Shown here one piece after another: positions 10,702 to 19,871 of a stretch of DNA of 64,000 nt (position 1 is the first letter of the stretch; the number at the start of each line of letters is the position of its first letter). The DNA is from CAVTYH01 sp963738835. Its GTDB lineage: Bacteria; Planctomycetota; Planctomycetia; Pirellulales; JADZDJ01. The stretch lies in assembly GCA_963738835.1 (NCBI GenBank), contig CAVTYH010000006.1:558001-622000 (forward strand). The letters are read 5' to 3'. Below the pieces are notes generated by a model, which was not told the origin of the DNA, ran no database searches, and saw only the letters and a list, made by a program, of their open reading frames with translations. Both the position numbers and the translations under genes were made by a program.

Positions 10702-11265
10702 ATGGTTTCGATGCAACTTAAGGCTCGTGCGGATGCGCTGAATCGCATTCGTCACTCTGGACGAAGTTCTGCCGCCTTTGGCAATCATGTGACGATAACC
10801 GGCGCCAACGTAAGTTTGGCGCCGGTCGAATTAATGTCGCTGCAAGGTTCGACGAACAAGATTCGCTTGCCGAAGTTGCTCGTGAGTGACGACATTGTTG
10901 TAAATGACACCGGTATACCGACGATCGACTGACTCCTGACAGCATTCGACAGCTTCAATCTGAAGATCTGCCCCCAGGCGAAAGTGTTTTCCATGCACGG
11001 CAACTTGGTGGCCAGGCGGTTCATCGTAGAAGGCCGCAACGAGTTCAACGTGGCAAACTTAGTGTGGACAGTTTTGTACACAGGTTTCAATGCCCAAAGT
11101 GGCAAGAACAAAATTAAGTATTTTCCTGCGTACCTAGCAGGGTTCGGCATGCAACCGGATCCGAATGTCGTGTTCCAGCCACCAGATAACCCGGTCACCT
11201 ACGTATGGCCAACGAACGGATTCACGGTATTCATCGCCGATCCAACCGACGGCGACTTGCGCTGA
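10702..11265 (+). pseudogene. Unrecognised ORF interrupted by one in-frame TGA
   Basis: Two open stretches, 10702-10932 and 10984-11265, lie in the same reading frame and are separated by a single TGA at 10930-10932. Reading through it gives about 188 residues (GIPTID, stop, LLTAFDSFNLK). The second half (VLYTGFNAQSG, PDNPVTYVWPTNG) looks like real protein, but I cannot assign a family. It precedes a decaying secretion locus, so a nonsense mutation is the simplest reading; TGG to TGA would be enough. Confidence 0.4.
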
Positions 11266-11581
11266 GAGCTAATCGATTGGCGCGATTTGCGATAATAGGT
11301 CGCCAACGAGAGATTCGCGGATAGACTATGGCTCGCCAAGCACCCAAGCCGCCTAAGTTGCCCGTATCAATTTCGCGACAGGGGGAGAACAGGGTGCCAA
11401 AGTCGGAAATTTCCGCGGTTTTTCGAAATTCTTCGGCGACCTAGTTGCGATGTTTCGATCGGCGTGCAAACAGTTTGGGCAAATTATGCCGATATTAACG
11501 GATGTGTTGCGCCGGCTTTATAGTGCAGTCGTTTTATCATTGTCACGAACGTCAGATCCAAACTTATATGGAGATCATTCC
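11266..11581. other. Gap without a recognisable gene
   Basis: About 315 bases. An open frame runs through the second half but lacks protein-like features upstream of ATG 11582. A GGAG at about 11570 probably serves the next gene. Confidence 0.35.
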
Positions 11582-11866
11582 ATGACCACTGACAATCGCC
11601 TTCGCTGGGGTCTCTTGATCGCGCTCAACCTGTTTTGCTGGTACATGCTAGGTTTGCAGCAGCCTACGTCGAAGGCCCAGCAAAACACCAACGGCGAGTT
11701 GCCGTTTGCCAATTCGGTTGTCCAACGGTTTGACGCCATCGACCAATTGAAACAAATCAATGCGCAGCTGAAGGAGCAGAATGCGTTTCTACGTTCCGGA
11801 AACCTGCGTGTGTTGGTGACGCTGGACCCGCTGGCAGCCGGAAGCCAGCCCAATAGTCAACGATGA
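11582..11866 (+). CDS. Small single-helix protein of the secretion locus
   Basis: A 94-residue protein starting MTTDNRLRWGLLIALNLFCW, with one N-terminal hydrophobic helix and a short predicted coiled coil (about residues 52-75, QRFDAIDQLKQINAQLKEQN). ATG 11582 is chosen over the upstream start because GGAG precedes it and the helix begins there. It lies just upstream of the pseudopilin and secretin genes on the same strand, so it is probably a minor or accessory part of that envelope system. I do not recognise a named family. Confidence 0.55.
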   Translation: MTTDNRLRWGLLIALNLFCWYMLGLQQPTSKAQQNTNGELPFANSVVQRFDAIDQLKQINAQLKEQNAFLRSGNLRVLVTLDPLAAGSQPNSQR

Positions 11867-11888
11867 TTCCCGACGCGGAAAACTGAGT

Positions 11889-12341
11889 TTGATTCGGTCT
11901 TCCACGTTTTGGCGAGCCACGGCGAAGCGGAGCTCCGCACTGCGGCAAGGCTTTTCGCTGGTGGAGTTGCTCATCGTCATTGTGCTGATGAGTATTCTGG
12001 CAAAGATGGCCATCACCAGCACCTCTGCCTCGACATACGATCAATTGCTCGCCACAGCCAACATCGTCGCTGACGAATTGGCGTATGGGCGCAGCCTGGC
12101 AGTCGGTAATAACAGCAGCTACCCGTTTGATGTCAATCTGTCGGGCAATCGCCTCGTGATGCGCCACACCGGCGCCGATTCAAGTCTCAACTCGCTGCCG
12201 AACTCGCCATTTCGTTCGCCAACCGATCCGTCGGATCAATACACCATTCAGCTGCCAAATCATCCACGGTTGGCACTGTCGGTCAGCATCTTCGGCGCGA
12301 AGTCGGTTAGCAGCTCGACGCAAATCGTTAGCTCGATCTAG
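11889..12341 (+). pseudogene. Type II secretion/type IV pseudopilin (GspH-like), truncated by a stop
   Basis: The protein has a prepilin leader ending in a glycine followed by FSLVELLIVIVLMSILA, the hallmark of prepilin peptidase substrates, then the GspH/FimT-like body (ADELAYGRSLAVGNNSSYPF). TTG at 11889 is the only start before the leader. It ends at a TAG (12339-12341), but the same frame continues as FGPCGATTQS, which resembles the conserved FGP-GATT segment near the end of GspH-like proteins. I therefore read the TAG as a nonsense mutation, possibly from GAG. Whether the truncated product is still assembled is unknown. Confidence 0.6.
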
Positions 12342-12533
12342 TTCGGTCCCTGTGGTGCTACGACTCAGTCGAATCAAAGCGCGCTGTGGCTCATGCTAGC
12401 AGCGCTAGAACAGCTACCAGAGACGATTTGGATTGAGCAACTAAAGATCGAAAGAGCTCGTAAAAATGGGCGAGATGTAAAGTGCGAGCTCAAATTGGAA
12501 ATTTTTGCCGATAATTCCAAGAAATCGGGTTAG
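12342..12533 (+). pseudogene. Fused remnant: end of pseudopilin joined to tail of a PilO/GspM-like gene
   Basis: Directly after the TAG at 12339, the same frame runs to a TAG at 12531-12533. The first ten codons look like pseudopilin. From about 12381 the text changes to LEQLPETIWIEQLKIERA and CELKLEIFADNSKKSG, the pattern of the C-terminus of PilO/GspM-type assembly proteins. A deletion that removed the start of that gene and fused its tail to the pseudopilin explains this. The family call rests on pattern memory, not an alignment. Confidence 0.45.
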
Positions 12534-12712
12534 GTCAACCTTGCGGATTACCGATAACTAGACGAGCCGGGAAATCCAGCGGCAGCTTGCTGTGCGCCCG
12601 AAAAGTAAGAAGCGGACGCCAAGCCGCAAGCGTAACGGCAATCAACTGGTTAAATGGATTAACTTCAAATTCTTGACTGCTGATTCCTGTCCCTCACCGT
12701 CATGGATGACCG

Positions 12713-15541
12713 ATGAGCAGTTTTTGGCGTTTTACTCTGTTAGGCCTATTTGGCGCGGCCGGAATTGGATTAGCGCTGTGCGTGGCGCTTTCGAGCAATT
12801 CGGCGGCAGATTCGTCAGCAATCGACGCTGCTAGCTCGACGGTTCGCCAATTGGCGCCCGTTGACGCAGCTGCGCCTATAGCACCACCGCGGGGACCAAC
12901 GTGGCTGCACACAGAGCAGGCCCCGCCGCAAGCTACCGCACGAAATGATGCACATTCGATCCAAGCGCAGGTTGAGCAGATCGCGCCACCGATCGGCCAG
13001 CAATCGTCGTTTGGTAATTCGCCGCTGGAGCAAAATCTGCTGCTCGCTCAATCGGCACCGGCAGGTGTAAGTTCGCAAACAGCCAAACCAACCTCGCAGC
13101 AGTCAACGCAGGCCGAAGCGATGGATCAACTCCGGCAACAGCTGCAGCGAGTATTGCAAAACTCCAGCACGACCGCTGTAACATCGGACAATCCAACGAG
13201 AATCGACACCGGTTCTAACTTCAAGGGACGGTCACAGGTAAGCAACGTCGGGAATAGCGAACTGCCGATGGGAAATCCTGGCGTAACACCTCCCAAGTCG
13301 ATACCGCGAATCACACGCATTCCTGGCGAGGGAGATAACAACCTTTCAATTCACATTCAAGATTCCGATCTGCGCGATGTGCTGCAATTGCTCAGCGAGC
13401 AGGGCGGCCTCAACATTTTGCCCAGCCCCGCCGTGCAAGGCAAAGTTTCCGCGTCGCTCAGCGGCGTCGATATTGATACGGCCTTGGCCGCGATTCTGCG
13501 CAGCACCGGCTACGTGGCCAAGCACGAAGGCAAGTTTATTTATGTTGGCAAGCCGAAAGATTTTAAAGCGATGGACCAATCGCAAGATCACATTGGCACG
13601 CGGGTCTATCACCTGAACTACGTGCGGGCTTCAGACATCAACTCGCTGGTCACGCCGCTGCTGACGCCCGAGATTGGCACCATCAGTGTTACTGCGCCAG
13701 CGAATGAAGGTATTGCGGCCGATGACAGCAAAGCAGGTGGCGATCAATTTGCCGGCGGAGATTCTGTGTTGGTGCACGACTTTGTTGCCGTCTTAGATCA
13801 AATCGAAGAGGTGATTGCCGAAATCGATCGGCGACCGGCGCAGGTCGCCATTGAGGCCATGATTTTACGCGTCACCCTCAAGGACACTAACAGCTTCGGC
13901 ATTGATTTCGAACTGTTGCGGCAAAATCCCGATTTGCGCTTGGCAACCGGCTCGCCGCTGCCCAATGTCGGGAATCTAGATTTCAAAGACGGCGGGCTTA
14001 AATTTGCGTTTCTCAACGGTAGCACGAATGCCTTCATCAGCGCCCTGGAAACGATTGGCGACACGAATGTCATTGCCAGTCCACATCTGATGGTTGTCGA
14101 TAAAGCACGGGCAGAAGTGCTCATTGGCAAACAACTGGGCTATGTGAATACGACCATCACCGAGACCAGCACGGCTCAGAACGTGCAGTTTCTGGAAGTC
14201 GGTACGCAGTTGCGATTGCGACCTTTCATCTCTTCGGATGGCCTTGTGCGCATGGAAGTGCATCCGGAACTTTCCGACGGATCGGTGGAAGTGCGCGAAG
14301 GTTTGACGTTACCGCAAAAAGAAACGACGCAGGTTACTACGAACATTGTTGTGCCAGACGGCTGCACGGTCATTATCGGTGGTCTGCTCCAGGACAGCTT
14401 GAAAACGGACGGCAACCAGGTGCCATTTTTTGGTTCGCTGCCGGGCATTGGCTTTCTCTTCCGCCACAAAACTGAAACCACGGAAAAGGAAGAAATCGTC
14501 GTGCTCATCACTCCGCACATCATTTGCGACGCCACGGCTTGCTGCGAGGGCGATAAAGCGGCGGCGGAATTCCATCGCCGTCAGGCCGTGTACGCCGATC
14601 AGATGAGCCCGCTCGGCAAGCGATATCTAGGCCGAAAGTATTACCGACTGGCGCAAACCGCCTGGGCCAAGGGCGATCAACCCACAGCGCTGCGCTTTGC
14701 AGATTTGGCGGTGCATTTCGATCCCGAGTCTCGCGCGGCAATCAGTCTGCGAACAGATATCTGGAATGGAAATCTCACCGGCGATCACACGTTGCTGCAT
14801 CCCGATGTAATGGCGCCGATGATTGGGTCGCAGATTGAAGAAATACCCCCTGAATACGGCCCGCAAGGCCAGCTTCCGAAGGGACTTCCGCACGAAATGC
14901 AGTCGCCTCTGCCGAGCCCAGAACAAGTTCCGCCAGGACCACCAATTCCGATGGACGCGCAGAGTACCCCCGACAATGCCGCAATCAAGGTATCTGACAT
15001 GTCGGCCGGTGATCATGGTGCCGCGAACAGCAGCGTCCAAGCACCAAAGCAACTGCCGATGGTACCGTCGGCAGCTCCTGTGCCGATCGACAAAGGATCG
15101 GCTGTGAAAACAACTTCAGCCTACGAATCGAACGACGGTTCTCACGAGTACACGGCTGAACCCGCGTTGCTGCCTCCACCGCCGTCGGCCGCACTACCAA
15201 TTATTCCGACGAAGCCTTTGGAGCGGATGGCAAGCGCCACGCCAGCCACAGCCGCTGGCGCAATGCGTCAATCGGTTCCAGTTGCGACGCCGGCAAGTGG
15301 TCTGAGCGCACCGTCCACATCGAGTTCCGCATCTCACGAAAGTTCCAAAGCAACCCTGAATGCAGCCAGTATGCAGCCGGCAACTGTCAACCCAGTGCCG
15401 AAAATGAAATCGCCTTCCAAGTCATTGGATGACGATCAACTGCCAGCTTGGATGGTCGATGGGTTGATGAACACCGAGCGATCATCATCGTCCCCGTCGC
15501 CGGCAGTAAATACTTCGGTGTTGTCGCCGCCTCAGAAGTGA
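12713..15541 (+). CDS. gspD: Secretin (GspD/PilQ family)
   Basis: A 942-residue outer-membrane secretin. It has an N-terminal hydrophobic segment (residues 3-28), then a low-complexity Gln/Pro-rich region. An STN/N0-like domain lies at about residues 205-280 (DLRDVLQLLSEQGGLNILPS), then an N-domain (YHLNYVRASDINSLVTPLL). The secretin core spans about residues 370-605, including VPDGCTVIIGGLLQDS and VPFFGSLPGIGFLFR and ending at EIVVLITPHII. The C-terminal 330 residues are a Pro/Ala-rich extension with some TPR-like helices, longer than in proteobacterial secretins. It forms the outer-membrane channel of a type II secretion or type IV pilus machine. It is the best preserved part of this locus and is followed after 21 bases by a TPR lipoprotein. 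Confidence 0.92.
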   Translation: MSSFWRFTLLGLFGAAGIGLALCVALSSNSAADSSAIDAASSTVRQLAPVDAAAPIAPPRGPTWLHTEQAPPQATARNDAHSIQAQVEQIAPPIGQQSSFGNSPLEQNLLLAQSAPAGVSSQTAKPTSQQSTQAEAMDQLRQQLQRVLQNSSTTAVTSDNPTRIDTGSNFKGRSQVSNVGNSELPMGNPGVTPPKSIPRITRIPGEGDNNLSIHIQDSDLRDVLQLLSEQGGLNILPSPAVQGKVSASLSGVDIDTALAAILRSTGYVAKHEGKFIYVGKPKDFKAMDQSQDHIGTRVYHLNYVRASDINSLVTPLLTPEIGTISVTAPANEGIAADDSKAGGDQFAGGDSVLVHDFVAVLDQIEEVIAEIDRRPAQVAIEAMILRVTLKDTNSFGIDFELLRQNPDLRLATGSPLPNVGNLDFKDGGLKFAFLNGSTNAFISALETIGDTNVIASPHLMVVDKARAEVLIGKQLGYVNTTITETSTAQNVQFLEVGTQLRLRPFISSDGLVRMEVHPELSDGSVEVREGLTLPQKETTQVTTNIVVPDGCTVIIGGLLQDSLKTDGNQVPFFGSLPGIGFLFRHKTETTEKEEIVVLITPHIICDATACCEGDKAAAEFHRRQAVYADQMSPLGKRYLGRKYYRLAQTAWAKGDQPTALRFADLAVHFDPESRAAISLRTDIWNGNLTGDHTLLHPDVMAPMIGSQIEEIPPEYGPQGQLPKGLPHEMQSPLPSPEQVPPGPPIPMDAQSTPDNAAIKVSDMSAGDHGAANSSVQAPKQLPMVPSAAPVPIDKGSAVKTTSAYESNDGSHEYTAEPALLPPPPSAALPIIPTKPLERMASATPATAAGAMRQSVPVATPASGLSAPSTSSSASHESSKATLNAASMQPATVNPVPKMKSPSKSLDDDQLPAWMVDGLMNTERSSSSPSPAVNTSVLSPPQK

Positions 15542-15562
15542 CCCCAAACGGAGACGCCGGCC

Positions 15563-17011
15563 ATGTCAGACGGGTCGAACGCAAAATCAACGCTCAGTTG
15601 GCGAATTGCACGTGGATTGGCGATCGGCCTGCTCGCCTTAAATTGCTCCGGATGTGCCGGTTGGGGTTCATTCAAAAAAAACATTGCGCGAAATCAGGCT
15701 GATGACATTGGTCCGCAGCGCGAGACTCGCAAAGATCAGGTGGCCCAAGATTTTGACAAGCGTCGTGACGATGCCCAGTTTAATGCCGCCGCTTCGGCTT
15801 GGCAGCGCGGCGATGCAGCAACCTGCGAGGAAAGCCTGCAGCAATTGCTGGGGCGGAATCCGATTTATCGTCGCGCGCGTCTTTTGCTTGCTGATCTTTA
15901 CCTGTTCAACGGCGAATCGGATAAGGCCATTGATGAGCTTTCAAAGGCCGTGGCTGCTGATTCCAAAGATCCGATTGCCCAACATTCGCTTGCCGAGGCT
16001 CTCGATGCAGCCGGTCGCCGACAGGAAGCGCTCGCGCACTACGAAGCCGCTACGCAATTAGAGCCGAGTAACGAAGTTTATTCCGTCAGCTACAAAGCTG
16101 CACTTGGCGTGACCGCGCCAGCCGCACAGCAACACGCTCCAGCGCAATCTGCGCTGGCCGCATCCGCGCAGCGACCTACCAATTCAGCTAGGCCAACTCG
16201 AACTATCGGGGTACCGATCGGCGAGAGCACAACAACATTCACGAGGTCAATGACAACCTCGGTTAAGCCGACGCCACCGCAGCTGCCCATCGCTTCCCAA
16301 AGCCTTCCGGCAGATGTTGCGGCCACGAAAGCCAATGACGACAATCTGAATAAGTCAGTAAGTGCATCGCCAGAAAATGCACAAGAAATTGCTTGGCGCC
16401 TGAGTGGCAGCATCAACGATCCGTCACAGCCGCATGAGTTTGAAAATCCAACGGCTAACATGAACCAATGGTTACAGGCGGTGCATTTTGAACCGGCGGC
16501 TAACCCGACTGCGTCAGTCAATGAAGCAGCGGTCTTGCCATTGGTGCCGAAACCGATCAATCCGACGGCGAGCTTGGCTTCGGCAACGACCGTGCAAGTG
16601 ACTAATACCGTCCAGGCATCGCCGTCATCACATCCGGTAATGCCGGTCGTTCAAGCGGCGATTCCGGCTGCGGAGCCAGTCGATTCGGAGGCGGTGCAAA
16701 ATCCACTACAGCGGGCTGTGTCGGCGCTCGCTAAAGGTGATACGCAAGCTGCAATCGACGCCGCAACCCGAGGCATTTCACGCACGCCAGACCAGGCTGC
16801 ACCGCTGTATCGAGTGATAGGGGCCGCCCACTATCGCCGGGGTGAATTCCAGGCAGCGCAAGCTGCTTTGGCACAAGCACTTTCGTTGGACAAGTCGGAT
16901 GCTCTAGCCTGCTTTTTAATGGGCTCGACGCTGGCGAAGCAGAACGAGCACGAGGCGGCGGCAAAGTATCTCTCGGAAGCGGCACGGCTCGATGCGCGTT
17001 TCGCTCAATAG
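15563..17011 (+). CDS. TPR-repeat lipoprotein of the secretin locus
   Basis: A 482-residue protein with a lipoprotein signal peptide ending in LALNCSGC. Two TPR blocks are visible, at about residues 70-175 (AIDELSKAVAADSKDPIAQH) and 375-480 (AAQAALAQALSLDKSDALAC), separated by a low-complexity Thr/Pro/Ala linker. It starts 21 bases after the secretin stop, so the two are very likely one transcript. TPR lipoproteins often act as pilotins or assembly factors for secretins; that role here is inferred from position only. Confidence 0.8.
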   Translation: MSDGSNAKSTLSWRIARGLAIGLLALNCSGCAGWGSFKKNIARNQADDIGPQRETRKDQVAQDFDKRRDDAQFNAAASAWQRGDAATCEESLQQLLGRNPIYRRARLLLADLYLFNGESDKAIDELSKAVAADSKDPIAQHSLAEALDAAGRRQEALAHYEAATQLEPSNEVYSVSYKAALGVTAPAAQQHAPAQSALAASAQRPTNSARPTRTIGVPIGESTTTFTRSMTTSVKPTPPQLPIASQSLPADVAATKANDDNLNKSVSASPENAQEIAWRLSGSINDPSQPHEFENPTANMNQWLQAVHFEPAANPTASVNEAAVLPLVPKPINPTASLASATTVQVTNTVQASPSSHPVMPVVQAAIPAAEPVDSEAVQNPLQRAVSALAKGDTQAAIDAATRGISRTPDQAAPLYRVIGAAHYRRGEFQAAQAALAQALSLDKSDALACFLMGSTLAKQNEHEAAAKYLSEAARLDARFAQ

Positions 17012-17055
17012 CGCTGCGCTTGGCTGTGAATCGCACTTTGTGACTCACGCCATTC

Positions 17056-17511
17056 TTGCCCGGCACGTACTTTACCGCGGCAGGCAATGCGCCCGGTGCA
17101 TTTGTTTCCGCGAACGACTCAAAGGCGAAAGCCTTTTTGATGATTGTCGTCATTTGCGCGGTCGCTTTTTTGTCGACCTGGGCGACCGGCGTTATTGTTG
17201 GGCCTGGCGATAATTGGCCTTTTCGCAATCGCTTTCTTGGCGTCGCTTTTGCGCTGGGATTGGTTTGCACGTACTTGTGGACACGGCAATTCGCTCGTCA
17301 ACAGATTGTTGCGCAGCGGTACTTTGAAGCTCTCGGTGCGATCGACTTACTGAAACTGGCTCAAGGCATACTAGCCTCCGATTTGCCATTGCTTGAACCG
17401 AACAATCCTTGGTACACGGCGGCCCAGCAGTTCACTGCGATTTTTCACCAACATTGCCAGCGGCTGGAACAGGCTGAACACGTTTTCCGATTAGCTCCGC
17501 AAAGAAGTTGA
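17056..17511 (+). pseudogene. Truncated membrane signalling-type protein
   Basis: A 151-residue frame from a TTG with two hydrophobic helices (about residues 27-50 and 58-76), followed by helical sequence (IDLLKLAQGILASDL, FHQHCQRLEQAEHV) of the kind that links a membrane part to a cytoplasmic signalling domain. The sequence then runs straight into a gspF fragment in another frame. A deletion appears to have removed the rest of this gene together with the start of gspF. Family not identified. Confidence 0.4.
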
Positions 17512-17701
17512 GTCTCGCGGAAAAGTGCGGGCTGCCATGGCGCATCCAGCCGTAATAATGGTCGTCGCCGCGGCCGTTACAATTTTCCTGCTGACGTACA
17601 TTCTGCCGAAGTTCGCACCGCTGTTTCAGAGTCGCGGGAAGAGTCTGCCGGGTCCAACGCGGTTCATGATGGGCGCATCGGATTTGCTCATCGAATATTA
17701 G
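17495..17701 (+). pseudogene. gspF: gspF/pilC fragment, left part
   Basis: In the frame starting at 17495 the translation begins LRKEVESRGKVRAAMAHPAV and continues MVVAAAVTIFLLTYILPKFA and RFMMGASDLLIEY, characteristic of the first GspF/PilC domain (inner-membrane platform protein). The upstream two-thirds of that domain and the start are gone. The frame ends at TAG 17699-17701, exactly at the border of the inserted element. Confidence 0.8.
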
Positions 17702-17713
17702 TGCAGTTCCATT

Positions 17714-18320
17714 TTACGTATAGCGGTATCCGCAGTGCCGGAAGTAGCGGCGGCATTCGGTTTCGTTGAACTCTTCCAGAATGCGGCCACAAAGTTCTCA
17801 AAGCTTATCGACGGTGCGCTCTGCGCCGTCGCGGAGCAGCTTCTTCAGTTTTGAAAATGCCAGCTCAATGGGGTTGAGGTCGGGCGAGTAGGGTGGCAGA
17901 TAACGTAGTTCAGCGCCGGCGGCTTCGATGGCTTGCCGCACCCCCTTCACTTTGTGGCTGGATAGATTGTCCATCACCACGATGTCGCCCGGCCGGAGCG
18001 TGGGCGCTAAGTGTTGTTTGATCCACGCGAGAAAGAGGGAGCCGTTCATGGCGCCATCCACCGTCAGCGGGGCCACAAAACCTTCGGCCCGCAAGGCTCC
18101 GAGAAAGGTCGTCGTTTGCCAGCGCCCCGAGGGTGTCTTTTCGGTCAGGCGCGCACCTTGCGGCGACCGGCCATAGATGCGGGTCATGTTGGTTTTGGCC
18201 CAGGTTTCGTCGATGAAGACCACTTGGCGTGGATCGATCGCCGCTTGGGACGCCGCGCCACTCCAGACGCCGATCCGCCACGTCAGGACGTTCCTGCTCG
18301 GAGGCGATCAGCGTCTTTTT
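17714..18320 (-). pseudogene. IS630 transposase, catalytic part (orfB), degraded
   Basis: DDE-type catalytic domain with VFIDETWAKTNMTR (first Asp), VVMDNLSSHK (second Asp) and SPDLNPIELAFSKLK (terminal Glu). After DKL a TGA at 17798-17800 interrupts the frame, which then continues ELCGRILEEFNETECRRYF to a true stop at 17714; TGG to TGA is likely. Near 18240 the sequence also changes frame: upstream TLIASEQERPDVADRRLEWR is out of register with AIDPRQVVFIDETW. With two lesions this copy is probably inactive. Confidence 0.75.
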
Positions 18321-18655
18321 TTTCGCGTTCGTTCCAGCGCAGCGCAAGCGTTGCAGATCGTTTGCAGGCACACTTCTTGGCCCCGTTCCGCTTTCAGGTC
18401 GGCTTGCAGTTCACGTAGATAAATGTCCGGCCGCGCGTCGATCTTGGCTAACAACCACTCGGCCCAAGCTTGCCACTTGGGCTTGCGGTCACGCGTCGTC
18501 TTCGCGGCAATCTGACCTTTCTCGCGACGGTGCTGCTTAATCCGTCGGACCCAAGATTCGGAGACGCCAAACCGCAACGCCACGGCTTGAGTCCCTACAT
18601 TCGCATCGCACGCAGCCAGCACTTGGCTACGAAACTCCTTCGTGTAAGCTTCCAT
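18308..18655 (-). CDS. IS630 transposase N-terminal part (orfA)
   Basis: A 115-residue helix-turn-helix protein (VALRFGVSESWVRRIKQHRR) that binds the element ends. An AGGAGG-like site precedes its ATG. Its end overlaps a run of eight A residues (minus strand, about 18311-18318). There the reading can slip into the catalytic frame (RKKK continuing as TLIASEQ), the usual programmed-frameshift arrangement of two-frame IS630 elements. Confidence 0.75.
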   Translation of the reverse strand: MEAYTKEFRSQVLAACDANVGTQAVALRFGVSESWVRRIKQHRREKGQIAAKTTRDRKPKWQAWAEWLLAKIDARPDIYLRELQADLKAERGQEVCLQTICNACAALERTRKKRR

Positions 18656-18740
18656 CGACCACCTCCTTGAGATGGCCCCAGCTTAACCAGTTCGCCTAGA
18701 GGGCGCTAGAGCCTCGGTGGAAGCGCTCTAGTACGCCTAG

Positions 18741-19268
18741 TTGGCCGGCGCGATTGGCGTCGTCGGTTTCATTTATGGCAAGCGCACCGAGTCTAGCCGA
18801 GAGGCACGGGATTGGGTCAAAATCAACACGCCAATCGTCGGACCGATGTTTCACAAGGTGGCGATTAGCCGAAGCATTCGCACCCTGGGCACAATGATTG
18901 GCAGCAGCGTATCGATGCTCGATGCCATCCGTTTATCGGGCGAAGTCACGGGCAACTATTTTTACGAACAACTATGGCTGAACGTGTTCGAACACGTGAC
19001 TTCTGGTAAACAAATCTGCGAAACGCTGGCCGGTAACCCGCTGTTCCCCTCGGTGCTGGTGTAAATGATTGCCGCCGGCGAAGATACGGGGCAAACTTGA
19101 TGAAGTGCTGGAACTGGGGAGCAATAATTACGATTAGGAAGTAGAGATGTCGCTGAAAACCGCGACAAGTTTAATCGAGCCCTGATGATTACCATGATGG
19201 GCTTCGTCGTCGTCGGCATTGGGCTCTCGCTGCTGCTCATTTTCTCTCTCAGTCGAAATCCTGGGTAA
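18741..19268 (+). pseudogene. gspF: gspF/pilC fragment, right part, with several stops
   Basis: This starts LAGAIGVVGFIYGKR and runs through RSIRTLGTMIGSSVSMLDAI and QICETLAGNPLFPSVLV, the second GspF domain. The first stop is a TAA at 19062-19064 where family members have Gln; MIAAGEDTG follows directly. A frame slip at about 19098 and further stops lie within a recognisable tail (KTATSLIEP, MGFVVVGIGLSLLLIFSLS). Several independent lesions show the gene is dead. Confidence 0.8.
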
Positions 19269-19871
19269 AGAGCGACACGGCACGAGTTGCGGAAACCCCG
19301 ACCTGTGGAGATTTCTCAGGAAATTCCGACTTTCGCGCTGCGAGCCCAAAAAACCTCGAATTTGGCGCGACAATACCCTAAAAGACACCGACTTTTTCGA
19401 CATTGGCGATAATTTTCTCCAGTAAGCCAGTAATCCGGCGATTTTGTCTAATCTGCGCAAATTCCTTGACCCCAACTTCTTACGTGGTTAGCATAAATGC
19501 TAGAGGCTAGGGAGTGGATTCCACACGGAGGCACTTAGTGGAGTTCTCCAAAGAAGAGAGTCCGAGTCATAGGATGTGCCAGTGAAAGCCAAGTCCGCGC
19601 TTTGACGGCGGTTAAATCGCGATTTCTTCAGACATCTGCTTTGCCGGCTTGGTGCGTCCATTTGCGCTTCGTGAGCCGCAAGAATCGACCCACCCTGGTG
19701 GAAGCAGAGCCTCTGAATGAGTCGCTGCTGATTGCCTACGAGTGCTTACGGACGAGGCTCTTTCATACTTCTCCCGTGATTCAGAGCCAGACAGCTTTTG
19801 ATCGACATCAGGGGCACGTCCAGACACGCCCGCATCGGCGCGTTAGTCGCAACTAAACACCTGGAACGGCT
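19269..19871. other. Gap without a supported gene
   Basis: About 600 bases after the gspF remnant. The only notable frame (19602-19856) has odd composition and no recognisable domain. The stretch may hold further debris of the secretion locus. Confidence 0.35.

Larger units (their letters stand above)
17701..18737 (-). mobile_element. IS630-family insertion sequence inside gspF
   Basis: About 1.04 kb carrying a two-frame IS630-type transposase on the minus strand. It splits gspF: LLIEY ends on its left and LAGAIGVVGFIYGKR resumes on its right. A TA dinucleotide lies on each side (17699-17700 and 18738-18739), as expected for IS630 elements. Collapsing the TA copies restores one continuous gspF reading frame, with a TAG codon at the junction. 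I could not find matching terminal inverted repeats at these exact borders. A CTAGAGC/GCTCTAG hairpin lies close to the right end (about 18707-18732). Confidence 0.8.

Noticed and set aside
10930..10932. TGA as a selenocysteine codon
   Set aside because: No SECIS-like hairpin is apparent right after it, and a nonsense change in a decaying region is simpler.
12592..12834. Short plus-strand frame overlapping the start of the secretin gene
   Set aside because: It overlaps the well-supported secretin start in another frame and has no protein-like features.
19602..19856. Possible remnant of a polysaccharide tyrosine kinase (YECLRTRLFHTSP)
   Set aside because: A single short resemblance to the family motif, with no ATP-binding loop after it.
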